NCBI RefSeq assembly: GCF_000005505.3
Contig: NC_016133.3
Span: 11,656,001-11,720,000, forward strand
Length of the DNA stretch: 64,000 nt
Direction of reading: 5' to 3'
Origin: Brachypodium distachyon
Taxonomy: Eukaryota > Streptophyta > Magnoliopsida > Poales > Poaceae
In this document: piece by piece, positions 44,812 through 57,300 of the stretch
How positions within the stretch are numbered: position 1 is the first letter of the stretch
Layout of the letters: the number at the start of each line of letters is the position of its first letter
The notes under the pieces: generated by a model
Seen by the model: the letters and a program-made list of their open reading frames with translations, nothing else
Database searches by the model: none
Told to the model about the DNA's origin: nothing
Translations under genes and position numbers: made by a program

Positions 44812-46656
44812 GGGGCACTCATTGTCAACAGGTTTTCTGCGCATCATTTCATCCTTTATTGCCTCGAGCAAATCTTCAGCATCCTGAAAATCAATACAAT
44901 GAAAATGATCAGCACGGACCATTATGATCAATATATCATACCCATTGAATATAAGAAAAATGCAGCAAAACTCACTGATGTGAATAAATGCAACAAAAGT
45001 CACTGATGTTAGTTCACTTAATCTGCCCTCTGGATTTTGCATATGAACATATATACACAGAAATAATTAAGCTTGATATCTACTATATAGATCAATAAAT
45101 ATACGTTGAGTTGAACAAAACTCATTATGTGATGGTAGTTCACTTGATTGTTTATCAACTACTCCCTCCGATCCTAAATTATTGTCGGTTTTAATACAAA
45201 TTTGAACTAAAACCACGACAACAATTTAGGATCGGAGGTAGTACTTAATTTCTTATTCCATACATGCATGAGAAACTACTTAATTTATTGAATTAATTTT
45301 AGAGAACGTACAATAATGTTTTTGAAAACACAACACATGCAACAAATAAACAGGTATTTCTTTGAGACTTCACTGTTTTTTCTATAGCTAGTGAAAGAAG
45401 AACTTAAACCAAAGCTAAATTGTTTCGGGCAACACATTTTTTATTTACTAACCCAGCCGGGTAGCATTAATTATTAATTGCAAACAAATATTTTTTTACC
45501 TCTTGCCACCAGCCATCGACTCGAAAAATGCTCAAAGAGAAGCCATCTGTCGTGGTGAAGACGTGAGCTTCACGAATATGCACTCCAACCCAATACACCA
45601 AAGCAGATAGCTGCGCGTCAAACATACAATACATATCGAGTTTAATGAAATCTGATTACTCCGCAAAATAAAACATACAATAGCATATAACTAATATCGA
45701 GTGTCAAACTCTTGAGTAAATGCATATATTACATTTTCCATGTAAAATGATTTTAGATTTTACACTCAACTTCGTGCGTACACACCCTTCTAGCTGCCGT
45801 GGAGTGAATTTAAGGTAAACTAAAAACAGTCAAAAATAATTTTAGTTAATTTAAATTGGTTATACAGTTATGTGATATTTGTAGGGACTTTATGCACGAG
45901 AAAGGAACAGAATGGAGGAGGGAGGATGGAGATTAAAGTAAAACTGAGTTCTTTATATTAAGGTGAAAGGATGCCAATTAATTACCATAAATTCAGCTTC
46001 AAACTCTTAAAAAGTTATAGAGCATATATTGTGAATTAGCATAATTTTAGATTGTAATTCCAGAAAAATAAGAACATGTATTACATACCTAAATTAATTA
46101 TCGTGGTAAAGGTAAAGTGACTTGAAAATCTTAAATTCTCTTCGAAAATTTTAAACTCTCTTCGATGGTTAGTTAATCAATAGTATCGCCAACTGATCAA
46201 TTAATTATCGTTACCTGGCTGAGGAGCTTGGGTCTGTCGATGGTAGCAAAAATGATCTCATGGATAAGCATCTCTTCATGTATTGCAGCAGCACCTGATC
46301 TGTATAGGCGCGCATATATATTTACATTCAGGGAGCTAGCTACAACGAGTTCAGATTTCAGAATGAATTAACTGTACCACACAAACATAAGCACACATAT
46401 ACCTCATCTCCTCCGGCACCGGTGGACAATCGCCGCCACCGCCGTTGGCAAGAAGGTCATGAAGGCGGCGCACGAAGCGGGCGTGGACGACAGGGCACTT
46501 CCCCGGCTGTCCGGCGTCGGCGAGGAGGCTCCTGTGAAGCAGAAGGTCCTCCAGCTCGTCGGCACAGGCGCAACGTAGGTAGCTCTCCGGCAGCCGCTCA
46601 AAGTGCTGGGCCAGGTCGTCATGCCGGAGCATCGACGACTCATCATGGTTTCTCAT
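44809..46656 (-). CDS. kinase-less ACT-domain paralogue C of the STY-type kinases
   Basis: Four exons join in frame: 46656-46403, 46299-46215, 45610-45500 and 44883-44809, giving 174 residues. The N-terminal region (HFERLPESYLR, then LEDLLLHRSLLADA and VVHARFV) and ACT domain ([17 protein letters not shown], then REAHVFTTTDGFSLSIFRVD) are collinear with kinase paralogues A and B. The last exon (DAEDLLEAIKDEMMRRK) corresponds to the linker exon that precedes the kinase in those genes. It then ends with VDNECP and a TAG; no kinase exon was found downstream. Exons 1 and 2 of the long paralogues are one exon here. All splice sites are GT-AG, phases agree, and a TATA box is in place, so it looks like a working gene rather than a decayed one. 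A regulatory role through ACT-ACT contacts is inference. Confidence 0.8.
45160..45243. mobile_element. Stowaway MITE in the last intron of the ACT-only gene
   Basis: An 84-bp hairpin with ends CTCCCTCCGATCCTAAATTA and AATTTAGGATCGGAGG, bordered by TA. Its arms match the element at 23963-24050. Confidence 0.87.
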
Positions 46657-46731
46657 CTTGATGGCGAAGATATCGAACGAGAATTGGTTTTGGAAATGTC
46701 GATCAGTGCGTGTGTTGTGGAGATCTACTGG

Positions 46732-46737
46732 TATATA
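46732..46737 (-). promoter_or_regulatory. TATA box of the ACT-only gene
   Basis: TATATA (context TCATATATACC on the minus strand) lies about 75 bases upstream of the ATG at 46656. Confidence 0.5.
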
Positions 46738-47026
46738 TGAGCTGCCGAGCTGGGTTTTGGCCGTAGGCTTGTAGCAATGTAGCGAGCTGCTAGGCAGCTT
46801 CGTCCAGTAAATAAATTTGATCCATCGATGGGATCAATGGAGATGATGGATGCACCTGGGGTAGCTAGATTTGTTCGTTAGTAAAAGAAAAAATCATTAG
46901 GTGCATGCATATACTAAGGTAGTATCATCAGTATAATGCACTATTTTTATTTTTATTTTTATTTTATGTTTGTACGCATGAAATATGTGTCTAGATACAA
47001 CTCCTCTAGAGTCTCGTATAAAAAAG

Positions 47027-47143
47027 TACTCCCTCCGATTCTAAATTGTTGTTGAAATATTACATGTATCTGGACGCTTTTTAAAAATAGATACATCCAT
47101 ATTTGAACAAATGTGAGACAAAAAATTAGGATCGGAGGGAGTA
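47027..47143. mobile_element. Stowaway-type MITE
   Basis: A 117-bp hairpin bordered by TA, with ends CTCCCTCCGATTCTAAATTG and ATTAGGATCGGAGGGAG. It lies about 290 bases upstream of the TATA box of the ACT-only gene. Confidence 0.87.
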
Positions 47144-47394
47144 ACTATTATTTAATATTTAAGGAACTATTATATATATTTATACGCAAATACCTTTTAG
47201 ATAAAAAACATATATAACTTATATTTTGGGTTGCATGATAATTCAAGAGCAAGTGTCTCTATCTTTGGTCGGTGGTAATTGGTAAGTATTCTTCTACCCT
47301 GCTTAGTTTCGACCGACCAACAAAGAGTATTTTTATAGCAGAATTGACCCACGTACGACATAAGTCGGTCCGATTTTGTTACGATCTCATAATG

Positions 47395-48678
47395 TGTGAG
47401 ATCAAGATAGGCAATCAGATGGGGGTTGAATGATTGCGCGGAAGAAAATTAAAACTTTTTTCGAAAGTTCAAACACTAAATCACCTTTCTGTCCGTGATA
47501 GTAAAACAGCCGTAACTTTTGATTGGATGAACCAAAAAATACGTATGAGTATGCAAAAGAAAGATATTGAAATTATCTAACCAACGCTACAAGATTCAGC
47601 TCAATTGGACTTACCAATCGAAAGATATGATCAAAGCAGTAACAGCTGACAGAAAATTACGAGAATTAATCTATAATCGATTTCGAGGAATAATAAGAAA
47701 GATGAAGTAATCGCGATCTTTCCTTGATCTCATGATAAACCTGCAGCAAAGTATTATGAACTTGTGATAAATCTGCAGCAAAGTGTTAGAAAAATCTAGC
47801 ACGAAGAATCCACGAAGAACAGAGATGACACCGCCAACGAATCTCTTTATTGCAACGATGTCGATCGATTACAAAAGATGCAACCATGCATCCAAGAACT
47901 CTCCAAGAATTGATCTAGATCTAAAGCTCTGAGTTTCCTCACGTCCTTACTAAAAGCCTAACTAGGACGCCCTCTATTTATAAGGGAAAATTCGTGATCC
48001 TAAACCGAATCCGAATCCAACACCAACTCCTCTGTCCCGGTCGGTATTCTGCCCGTGGGGCCTGCATACAACCTCGGATTGAGATGAGTCCAAAAGCAAA
48101 GTTTTTCGTCTCGACGACGCGCACAACTTTCATGTGGACTACTTTTTCATCGAACGCCCTCTTATCCAGCCACGGTTGGACCTACATGTCTTCACGTCGA
48201 TGCCACTCCATGTCATCAACTTTTCTTGTGATGTCTTCAAAACTCGACCATCACGTGTCGAATATCTCCAATACCGTACATCTCCGGTATAAACAACGTA
48301 CGACAAACCGGTGCCCTCCCGGATCATCGTAATCTTCACTTTCATTGTTCCTTCGCACGAACGTCCCGCATGACATTGATCCCTCGACCTCAGCTTCTCC
48401 CAAGTTTCGTCCCTCAATCCCGTGATCGACCACGTTCCTCTAGTTCCGGCAACACCTGAAAGCGAACACACAAATAACCAGTACGAGCACAAGTCCACGA
48501 CTTGACTCAAGGTAAGTTCCACACAACTCACGCCATGTTTTCACATAAGAAGCTAATGGATCAACACACCACTAGCAAAGCACTAAGTCCAAATAAGATA
48601 CAAGTCATCATATAAGTATCCACATCAATGTTTCATCTAAAACACTTGCCAATGTTACACATCACCTATAATTTCACA
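47395..48678 (-). mobile_element. solo LTR, 1284 bp, flanked by TAATG duplication
   Basis: The element begins TGTGA and ends TCACA, a perfect 5-base terminal inverted repeat with TG...CA. It is bordered directly by TAATG at 47390-47394 and TAATG at 48679-48683. A TATAAATAG box reads on the minus strand near 47978, so the element is probably inserted in minus orientation. It has no internal coding sequence or second LTR. Confidence 0.83.
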
Positions 48679-48683
48679 TAATG

Positions 48684-50518
48684 TTGTGATCTTGTGCGTT
48701 TTGGGCCCACTTGAGTAAACAATCGATGACTCCTAGAAAACATTGTACTTGGTGTGCCGTCCGCATAACAAAGCTCCTTTTATAGTACAAATCAATTAAT
48801 AGTAATGCGTGGAATACGCTCACGTTAGACATGGGGCACCTTCATAAGGAGCGTCACTGAAATACACATTGCACCTTCGCCACAACAGAAACCTACCACC
48901 TTATTTTATAGGGTGTGTTTTTGTTTGGTTAAGAGAAACTTAATTTTGATAATTTGGACTAGTATGTGCACTCCATTGCTAACTCTTATTTTGTAATTTT
49001 TGTGGTATAAATTTTTACAAGGTAGGCCGCCGGAGATCATTTCCGACGACAGTCGCGGGTCTACCCCGTTCCTGGCAGCTGCTGTTGGGGAGGTGTTCTT
49101 GCAGGGCGGGTGGAAGCGCGGGGAGGCGATGGGCTCTGTTCCTTCGCAGGTGAGGTCGGAGAGGAGACACCGGGCGACGACCTCCCCGAGAGGATCTTGG
49201 CCCAAGCCCCGTGCCGGGCAGCGCGACGGCGACGGAGAGCGAGGTAGGCGATGGGAAGGCCGCGCCAACAATTTATCTGTTTCCGTTTTGCTTGCAATTG
49301 CAGGGGCGGCGAGGGCGCGGGGGGACGCCGCTTCGCTGAGAAGCTGGGTGACATGGGCTCGCTGCACTTCGGCACTTCCAGCGGGAGCATGCATGCCCGT
49401 GTGCTGCTAGCCCGTTACCTGGTCGACGAGGACATTCGCCTCGGTGTGGAAGCCAACGGCACGATGTGTTCGTGCATCACCTACACTAATCCCTCTCCTT
49501 TTTCCTTGCTCAAGTAACTTGCTCCCAGCCACTTTTTTTTAAAAAAAATCCAATTTATCTGGAGATGTGGAGTGGATTTGGTGCGACGCAGGTTCTTGAT
49601 CGGGATGTATAGCTGTTGATATTGCGTGCTTGCAGTGTTGGTGCCTTTACAAAGGCTGATCTAGAGATTTGGGATTAATTCATCCAGGTTATTTCAGTTT
49701 CTTCTCTCTTATTTGACAGGTTGAAGGTTGAAGATACATCCGTCCCTGATATTGCCAGTCTACCTTCTCCTTTTCTATTTCTAGCAACCTTGGTCTTCGA
49801 TCAATCTCATGCTTGATGGTTTCAAGATTGCAGGATTTTTTGAAAAAATGGTGAACGTATATACCTTCCGAGTTAATAAATGATGATTGCGTTTTTATCT
49901 GATCCCGAGAAGGCCTGTGAAATATTGTGATTAATATTCAAAAATCTCATGTAGTGTAGAAGAAATATGTATTTTAATTTTTAGTTGTGTTACACAAAAA
50001 ACAAAGGTTGTATAATAAGAAGAAAAAAAGATCAAGGTGTCCCATTTTGGCATGCGTGCATGTTGGCTGTGGATTTCAGAAGAAGAATAGAAAAAACTGT
50101 CACCTAATAACTTCGACGGTGCGGTGAATCGCGCGTAGACAGGTAGTATATAGCAAAGCGCAACGGGGAAGAACATGCATGTTATGACAGCCACAAGTCA
50201 AACTTAACTGCAAGCTAGAAATCAAAATTCACAGGACATATCTTGTTGCTAGATAGGGATCTAGAAAGTCAGACATATCATGTTGCGCGCTAGATATATT
50301 TTTCACATAAATTAATTTAGAAGCAAGAAGAAGGCAGGCACAAACACCTAATTTTTTTAAAACCTTTCATATACTAGTTCGTTTATGAATTTTTTGACAT
50401 TTTTAAACGCCATTTTTGGCCTATTCTAGTGTACAAAAAAGTCACTCTGATGCTCTCTCACTCTCACACAAAATAAAATAAGTCATGCTGATGCTATGGC
50501 CTATGTGCTGGTTGGTGA
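48684..50518. other. intergenic region upstream of the Tubby-like gene
   Basis: AT-rich on both sides of a GC-rich block at 49020-49500, which is listed separately as a possible gene fragment. Nothing else seen. Confidence 0.4.
49020..49517 (+). pseudogene. possible captured or degenerate gene fragment
   Basis: A GC-rich block in AT-rich DNA. It contains a donor-like GCGAG|GTAGG near 49223 and an acceptor-like TTGCAATTGCAG near 49302, followed by an open stretch reading GSLHFGTSSGSMHARVLLAR and LVDEDIRLGVEANG that looks protein-like. I do not recognise the family. The segment has no clear start or continuation, so a gene fragment carried by a transposon or a decayed gene is likelier than a complete gene. 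Confidence 0.3.
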
Positions 50519-51835
50519 GTGGCATGTGAAACAAGACCTTCCATATTTATTTTAGCAATATCTCAGAATTTGCTCTTCTCATCCTCTCCCTCTTCTCCGG
50601 TCTTCTCTCCCCCAAACCAAAACCAAATCCCATTTCTCCATCTCGGATCCCATAAATCCGTTCCTGCTCCTCATCCCCGCCTCCCAAATCCCTTCTCTAT
50701 CCCCCGACCTCACCGCAGCCTCAGCCGCAGCAGATTAAATCCAGTCACCTACTTGTCCCTGCGGCGATTCCAAGCTTTCCCTGTTCATCTTTTCAATGGA
50801 TCCAAACTTTTTTTAGCTGCCGCAGCGAAAAAGACCCGCAGGCAGTTTGGGTGGGGGTTTCTCCGTGGAAAGCTGCGCGCTTTTGCTCGTCTCCTTTGGG
50901 GGAAAAGAAATATTCGCTTCCTTAATTTGGGCGGAAAAGGTTTGGATCTTCGTGGAAGAATCTGTTTCTAGTTTGGGTCAAGCCGAGGAGCCTCGATTTG
51001 GGGGCGGCGGGTAAGATGTCTACTCCCCCTTCATCCTTCAGTTCTTCTTTCCTAGTGTCCAGGCTTCCATTTTGCATCTCGATTCGATGCTCATAAATTT
51101 TTGTAGGTAGAGAGAAAATGGACCATGGATTCCTGAGATTACCCTTTCATTTCACAACATAAAGAATAACAGTTTCGCTGTAGTTCATATAGATCTTGTA
51201 CTTGTGCACAATAGTTTAGGGATATGCAGATCACTGACGAGGGATAAAAAAAAGGTCAAACTTTGTTTCAGTCAATATTTCCGTGCCCTGCCTATATGAT
51301 ATCATTATATTTTTTAAGTGAAATGGCGTGTTCTGTTAGCCTTTCACCATCAGCGAGTTCTTCTTTTTCTGAGACTTCACCGTCAGAGAGTTGGCTGTTT
51401 ATGTTGCCATATGTATCGTACATTGAGTGCGAGACTAGAACTGGTAGCCCACTGACTTCAGAGTTCAGACTATTCTTACATCATTGGAAATTTCCCGGAT
51501 TCATTCATAGTCGCTTTCTTTGATTAATGCTTAGTTTAACTAACAGTCCTGTTTGGTGGTTGATACTTAGCCTTTTATTCTAGCTGTGACGCTGGTGGTT
51601 TTGTGGTCTTCATTGTTGTAGATGCTTGCATTTTCCCCTTCTCAATGTGCTTTTGTGGTTTTGTTTTGTAAATCAAAGAAATCTGTTGGAGATCAGCGTT
51701 AATTTTCCTTTTGCCGGAGATCAGTATTTAGTAATGTTTTATCTTGTGCATATGCAGTGCCGGCGAGCTGATCTGAAAGGTCTTTATCACTAGGCAATTG
51801 GTGATTTTTTGGTTGCCGTGCAGTTTCCACTAGAG
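50519..51835 (+). other. 5'UTR and leader intron of the Tubby-like gene
   Basis: A CT-rich leader (about 50560-51010) ends at GGCGG|GTAAGATG, a donor at 51011. TATGCAG at 51757 is a good acceptor, and GTGCAG at about 51823 an alternative. The ATG follows at 51836. Exonic leader composition and intron-like T-rich sequence between 51011 and 51757 support this. Confidence 0.5.
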
Positions 51836-53654
51836 ATGTCTTTCCGGAGTATAGTCCGTGATGTCAGGGAGAGCTTTGGAAGCTTATCAAGGAGGGGTTT
51901 TGAGGTTAGAATTTCAGGCCTCCCGGGTCTTTCTGGCCATCACAGAGGGAAGTCAGTTGGTTCTCTCAGTGAGCTGCGTGATAGACCTCTAGTAGTTGAT
52001 CAAAGCGAGTGGGTTGGTCTTCCTCCCGAATTACTTCGGGATGTAATGAAAAGGCTGGAGGAAGGCGAGAGCACTTGGCCGTCCCGCAAAGATGTTGTTG
52101 CTTGTGCAGCTGTCTGCAGGGCATGGAGAGAGATCTGTAAAGATATCGTGCAGAGCCCAGAGTTCTGTGGGAAGCTCACTTTTCCAGTATCTCTTAAGCA
52201 GGTAAAAGTCCAATCTTGTTTATAATAAATAATTACAGCTTGTAAGTTGTTTCCATGTTATAGCCTCGAATAACTGGTACTAAAAATTGATCGTGGCTTG
52301 AGCCTGAGGATATCAACTTAAGTGTTTCTATGCTATCAAGTAATCTGTAGCATTTTTCTCTTAGACGATTTAGAAGTAGATAGAGGCTTCTGAACTTCTG
52401 CAGCAAGAGGTATCTACTTACAGAAGTTCGCGCATGTCTTGACATTGATTTTCATGTGCAGCCAGGACCACGAGATGGATTAATCCAGTGCTTTATAAAA
52501 AGGGACAAATCGACATTAACCTATTATCTCTACTTGTGCCTTAGCCCTGGTAAGTATATGTCCAGCTTATCTCATATATCGGCCACTCATCGATTCCCTG
52601 TTGTAATTTCCTTGTAACCATTCTGGATGCTATGCTAATGATATGATTTGGGTTGTGTAGCTGTGCTTAGTGAGAATGGAAAATTCCTGCTAGCAGCTAA
52701 GAGAAATCGCCGGACGGCATATACCGAATACGTAATTTCTGTGGATTCTAAGAATATCTCGCGGTCAAGCAATGGCTATGTTGGAAAAATGAGGTGAAGT
52801 CCTTTGACAACAATCTTAGTATCTTACTGTCTAATCTTCACTGGTTTGAAGTTTCTGTTGGTGTATGCATTAAGATCTGACACTGTAGTATCAACAGGTC
52901 AAATTTTCTTGGCACGAAATTCATTGTTTATGACACTCAAGCGCCCTACAATGCTGGGAGCCTTGTCTCATGCCAGCGTGCCAGCCGTCGTATCTCTTCT
53001 AGTAGGGTTTCCCCAAAGGTACCCACTGGTAGCTACCCTATTGCCCAGGTGAACTATGAGCTAAATGTGCTCGGCACTAGGGGGCCGAGGCGCATGCAGT
53101 GCACGATGCATTCCATCCCAGCATCTGCAGTGGACCCAGAAGGTGTGGTGCCTGGCCAACCCAAGCAGCTTCTCCCTGGTCCCTTTGAGGAGTCCTTCCG
53201 CAGCACAAACACCTCCTCCAGGTTCTCTGTTACGGACTTTAGCAGCTCTCGCTTCTCAGAAATAAGTGGAGCAGTACAGCAAGACGAGGAGGATGGGGAG
53301 GCTAAGGAAAAACCTTTAGTTCTCCGCAACAAAGTACCAAGATGGCATGAGCAACTGCAATGTTGGTGCCTCAACTTCCGGGGTCGGGTGACTGTGGCTT
53401 CCGTGAAGAACTTCCAGTTGACATCTGCACTGCAGCCATCTGTTGCATCGTCTGAATCTTCACAGCCACCCCAGCAGCAGCAAACCCAGCCTTCGAGTTC
53501 CTCGTCTTCGACATCTGATCACGAGAAGGTGATTCTGCAGTTTGGTAAGGTTACTAAGGACATGTTCACCATGGACTACCGGTACCCACTCTCGGCATTC
53601 CAAGCTTTCGCTATCTGTTTGACCAGCTTCGACACCAAGCTGGCTTGTGAATAG
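51836..53654 (+). CDS. Tubby-like F-box protein (TULP/TLP)
   Basis: Four coding exons, 51836-52201, 52462-52549, 52661-52793 and 52898-53654, encode 447 residues. Plant Tubby-like proteins join an N-terminal F-box (SCF ubiquitin ligase subunit) to a C-terminal phosphoinositide-binding Tubby barrel. They tether to the plasma membrane and act in stress and ABA signalling. The F-box is at about residues 58-110 ([20 protein letters not shown], then [19 protein letters not shown]). The Tubby domain runs from about 120 to the end. Both Tubby signatures are complete: [14 protein letters not shown], and [15 protein letters not shown] at the very C-terminus. A poly-Gln/Ser insert (about residues 385-403) lies between them, as in other plant members. 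Intron phases agree and all junctions are GT-AG. The length is normal for the family. Confidence 0.96.
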
Positions 53655-53668
53655 ATCAGTGTTAGAAG

Positions 53669-53701
53669 TTTTTTTTTTTTTTTTTGTGTGTGTGTGTGTG
53701 T
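53669..53701. repeat. poly-T plus GT microsatellite in the 3'UTR
   Basis: Seventeen T followed by about eight GT units, 15 bases after the Tubby-like stop codon. Confidence 0.9.
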
Positions 53702-54390
53702 CTTGTTGATTTACTTATTTGTTCACCAAGTGTGTCAAGACAAGAAATCCACGTGCAGTGTTTGCTAATTCTGCGTGCCTCTTTTTTTTTTAAGATTGTA
53801 ACTGCAAAAAGCTAAACATTGATTTGTGCCCTTTTTCCCATGATGATGACTAGTCGGTGATATCGTGATTTACTTAAGTCGTCACTTGTAAATCCTGCTG
53901 AGACGACAGTCATAATGATTGAGAATGCTTCATGTTGACCAAGTAAATGCTCTTTCTGAGATCATGAGATGGATGATGGCATAACTAGATGATGTCTTAT
54001 GGGACACCTGGGATCCAGGTCTAAGATTCATGTGGATTTAAGGAACCAGCTACTGCTACGTGTTACTGAAGAAGTATTTAGAAAGGAGACAATGTACAGT
54101 CCAATGGTCTACAGCTATGCAAATTATGTACAGTTAATAATCAACTATCTTAAGACACTGTTCATGGAATCTTCCAATTTTGAAACCTTCATAAAATGTT
54201 TACAGAAACAACCTATGTCACTGACCAATCAACTCTACTTAAATCCTAGAAAGAGAAGGCAACCGAGAACATTCGACGAATGCCATCCAAATTTCAGCCT
54301 CCATAGCCCTCACCTGATGAACTTGTTGGTGTATGCAATATGGACATCCACGGAAACAAATTTTCCTTGTATCGGCACATTCAAATACTA
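53702..54390. other. convergent intergenic region (3'UTRs)
   Basis: The Tubby-like gene ends at 53654 and the DHHC gene, on the other strand, at 54391. Both 3'UTRs lie here and may overlap. No other gene seen. Confidence 0.5.
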
Positions 54391-57300
54391 TCAACAAAGT
54401 TCATCAGGGCGATGCTTCTGCCCAGAAGACGAGGGGCGTGCAGCATTGCCAACCGAAAGGATGTCCAGATCCCTAACTTCATTGGAGCTCTCGGCCGTGC
54501 TTCTGATAACAGGGATCTCAGTGTCTGAATCAGGCGTGCAATCACCTCTGCGATATTTCACACCATTGCTTTCAGCTCCCAATTCTCCATCGCTCAGTTC
54601 ATCTGACCGGCGCCGAGAGGTCTTCAGGATGTCAAGACCCATCTCAAGATCATCCTCGACCTTGGCTCGTGGACGGTGGGGTGTCTCATCTTCCGGTACA
54701 CTGGAACGGCTGATCCGTGGCAGTGTTGCCCCATGTTCCTCTTGAACAATGCCTCGCAGGTTGATCCGGGAAGGCTTTCTTTTCGTGCAGAGGACCTCAA
54801 AACAATTGTGCATGCAACCACGGTCGAACGCGTTGGGTTGGTTGTTGTACTTGTACTTGAGATTCTCATACGTTGTCTTCAGAAAAGGAAGTGGAATTTT
54901 AATTCAGTTAAATAAAATTGCTATAACTCAAGAAGGCAGTAGTACACATAATTGCATTTTTTTTCTGCCATAGATAAGTTATCCAATGAGATTTTTCATG
55001 ATTACTAGAGTTCAAATTAGCCTGTATATGCATCGTAGATCATATCCTTATGTGGGAAGTACATACAGATGCTATCCTTTTACTGTAGTATCTGAAGGTA
55101 GCCTATAATTTTTGTGTCTTAACATCGACTCCATAGATTTAGGGGACTAACCTTATTTGTCGCAATGAGGTAAGAGTGGAACCCGGTGAGACCACCGACG
55201 AACCAAAAACAAATGAAACAATATGCCATGACTGCCACTGATGCTGGAGATTCTTTGATTGCCTCTACTACTGAATGATGGCCTCTCTTCATGATAAGAC
55301 TGATGTACAATGCGCACATTGAAAATACATAGAAACACAGGACTGCTGCTGAAGAAACAAACCAGAAGAAGTAACGGTAATTGCGCTGCAAAGGGGAAAA
55401 TATATGCAGATAAGCTGAGGTTGTTTTGACAGGAATCAGGCTGTCCAAGGTTGAATAACTCATAGCTTGTTTCTTTCAAGAAAATTAAAGAAATCAGCAT
55501 AACAAACCTGTCCAATACATTGACCAACCCAAGGGCAGTGGTGATCAAACCGCTCGACACAATTATCACATTTGGAGCAGTGGGAGCAACGAGGAGGCCG
55601 GTATATCATGCAAGTTTCACAATATTTTACTCTCACAGGGATACCATTGACCATAACCTCTTTTATGCGAGGGAACTGAAGAGTATGAGGGGCTGAAGCA
55701 TCATGAGAAAACTCCTCCACAGGTGGATGTGAATTCCGTGGTACAATACCTGGATCTTGAGATGAGGTAAAGAAGAGCAGTAACAGTACCTAACAATCAG
55801 ATTTTGCAGAGAGAGCATACTATGATTTGGTGGTTGTATACAAAGTAGCAGGAAATAAATTAACAAAACTAACTAAGCGAAAACAGACATTAATTTGCAA
55901 GAGCAGAATATGGATAAAATTACTAATGACTGGGCAATATATCAAACTAAAAAAACGAAAAATGAAATTTCCAAGTCTATTAGAAGTATATAACCAAACA
56001 TGAAGCATGTGCAAGTGGAAAAGAAGATAACTGAAAGTAAATAATAAGAATATCAAAAGATCAACTAATGAATTGACCAGTAGAACTCTGCTAAGTAAAG
56101 ATTAAGGTTTTATTATCTGACGAGAGAAATTATATTCTACAGTTACAATCAAAATTCCGACGATGTATCATTTATGCAACTTTGAAACTGAATACGAGGT
56201 TCAGTTTTTAGCACTTTCCCAACTGTTAAGTGCAATAAAGGCACAGCAATGCCTTAGGGCAGTGTAACTACTAACCACTGTTTCATGATCACAATGATGC
56301 CAAATTACCTCTGAACCTTGGAAAAACTATAGCTTGCGGAATGACATGTATGTCTAATTAACTCAGTTTGTCACACAAAAACTCGTGCTCGAAATCATTT
56401 GTAATTTGAAGATCTAAGAAAGTACAGGACCTTTCAGAACTATATGATTGTTAGTTGTGTATCATATGCCATTTTTAATCACATTAGAAATTTTGTCCAA
56501 CTAAAGAAGAAGCAAATACATGATTTTTGGTGACAACACAAATCCTATGCAAGCAGCTCAACATAACTCTTTAGTAATAGGCAAAGAATGCTTACTCACA
56601 TGAACTGTGAGGACAATGGTAACAACTGGAATTGCATATCCTGCATTATATGCAGGAAAGAAGTGTACGAGATGTCTGGCCACAAAGATGCAGAAGACAA
56701 CAACAGGGCTTGCGATTAGCGCAAAAGATAGTAGAGTGGCCTTGGCATCTGGTCCAAAGATCAACCTTCCATGACACCAGATTATCTGAAGAAAATGAGA
56801 AACATCATTGAGACATTTGATAGTCCATAGATAGTTCGAAAATACTGTGACGGTAGTCTGAAATTCTGGATGGAATAGGTTGAAGGGACTAACTAATCAT
56901 ACTAAAACAGTTAAAAGAGTGCATACACAAGAAAGTAATGAAGTAGTTGCAATGCAATGTTGGCAAACCATGTGGATAATTTTCTAAGCAGCCTGACCCT
57001 GGTCGGATTACCACCAACAAGGGCTGCACAAAGACAAGAACTTGGACCCCCCAATTGGATGGATTATCTTATTGGGGTCACCATTCACGTTGGCAACCCA
57101 AGTTCCAAATCAACCCCCAATAGTTTATTCATCTGTCTCGTCATCATCAGTGTAGTTTAATATACAAATCACACGCAAATCGATCAACTAACCAGCTAAA
57201 CCAGATAAAGATACGGGGCTTATCCAGGAGGCGCAGTTACCCCATTCCCACTGTGCCCATCTTCTTCCTCGCCAGGTTAGAGACCACAAATCGCCACAGG

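Noticed and set aside
30559..46656. Copy C read as the 5' half of a fourth full kinase gene with distant kinase exons
   Set aside because: No HRD, DFG or MAPE motif occurs on the minus strand between 36050 and 44800, and the last exon ends in its own stop.
53999..54745. 248-codon plus-strand open frame
   Set aside because: Its 3' part is antisense to the last exon of the DHHC gene, and its 5' part is AT-rich 3'UTR sequence.
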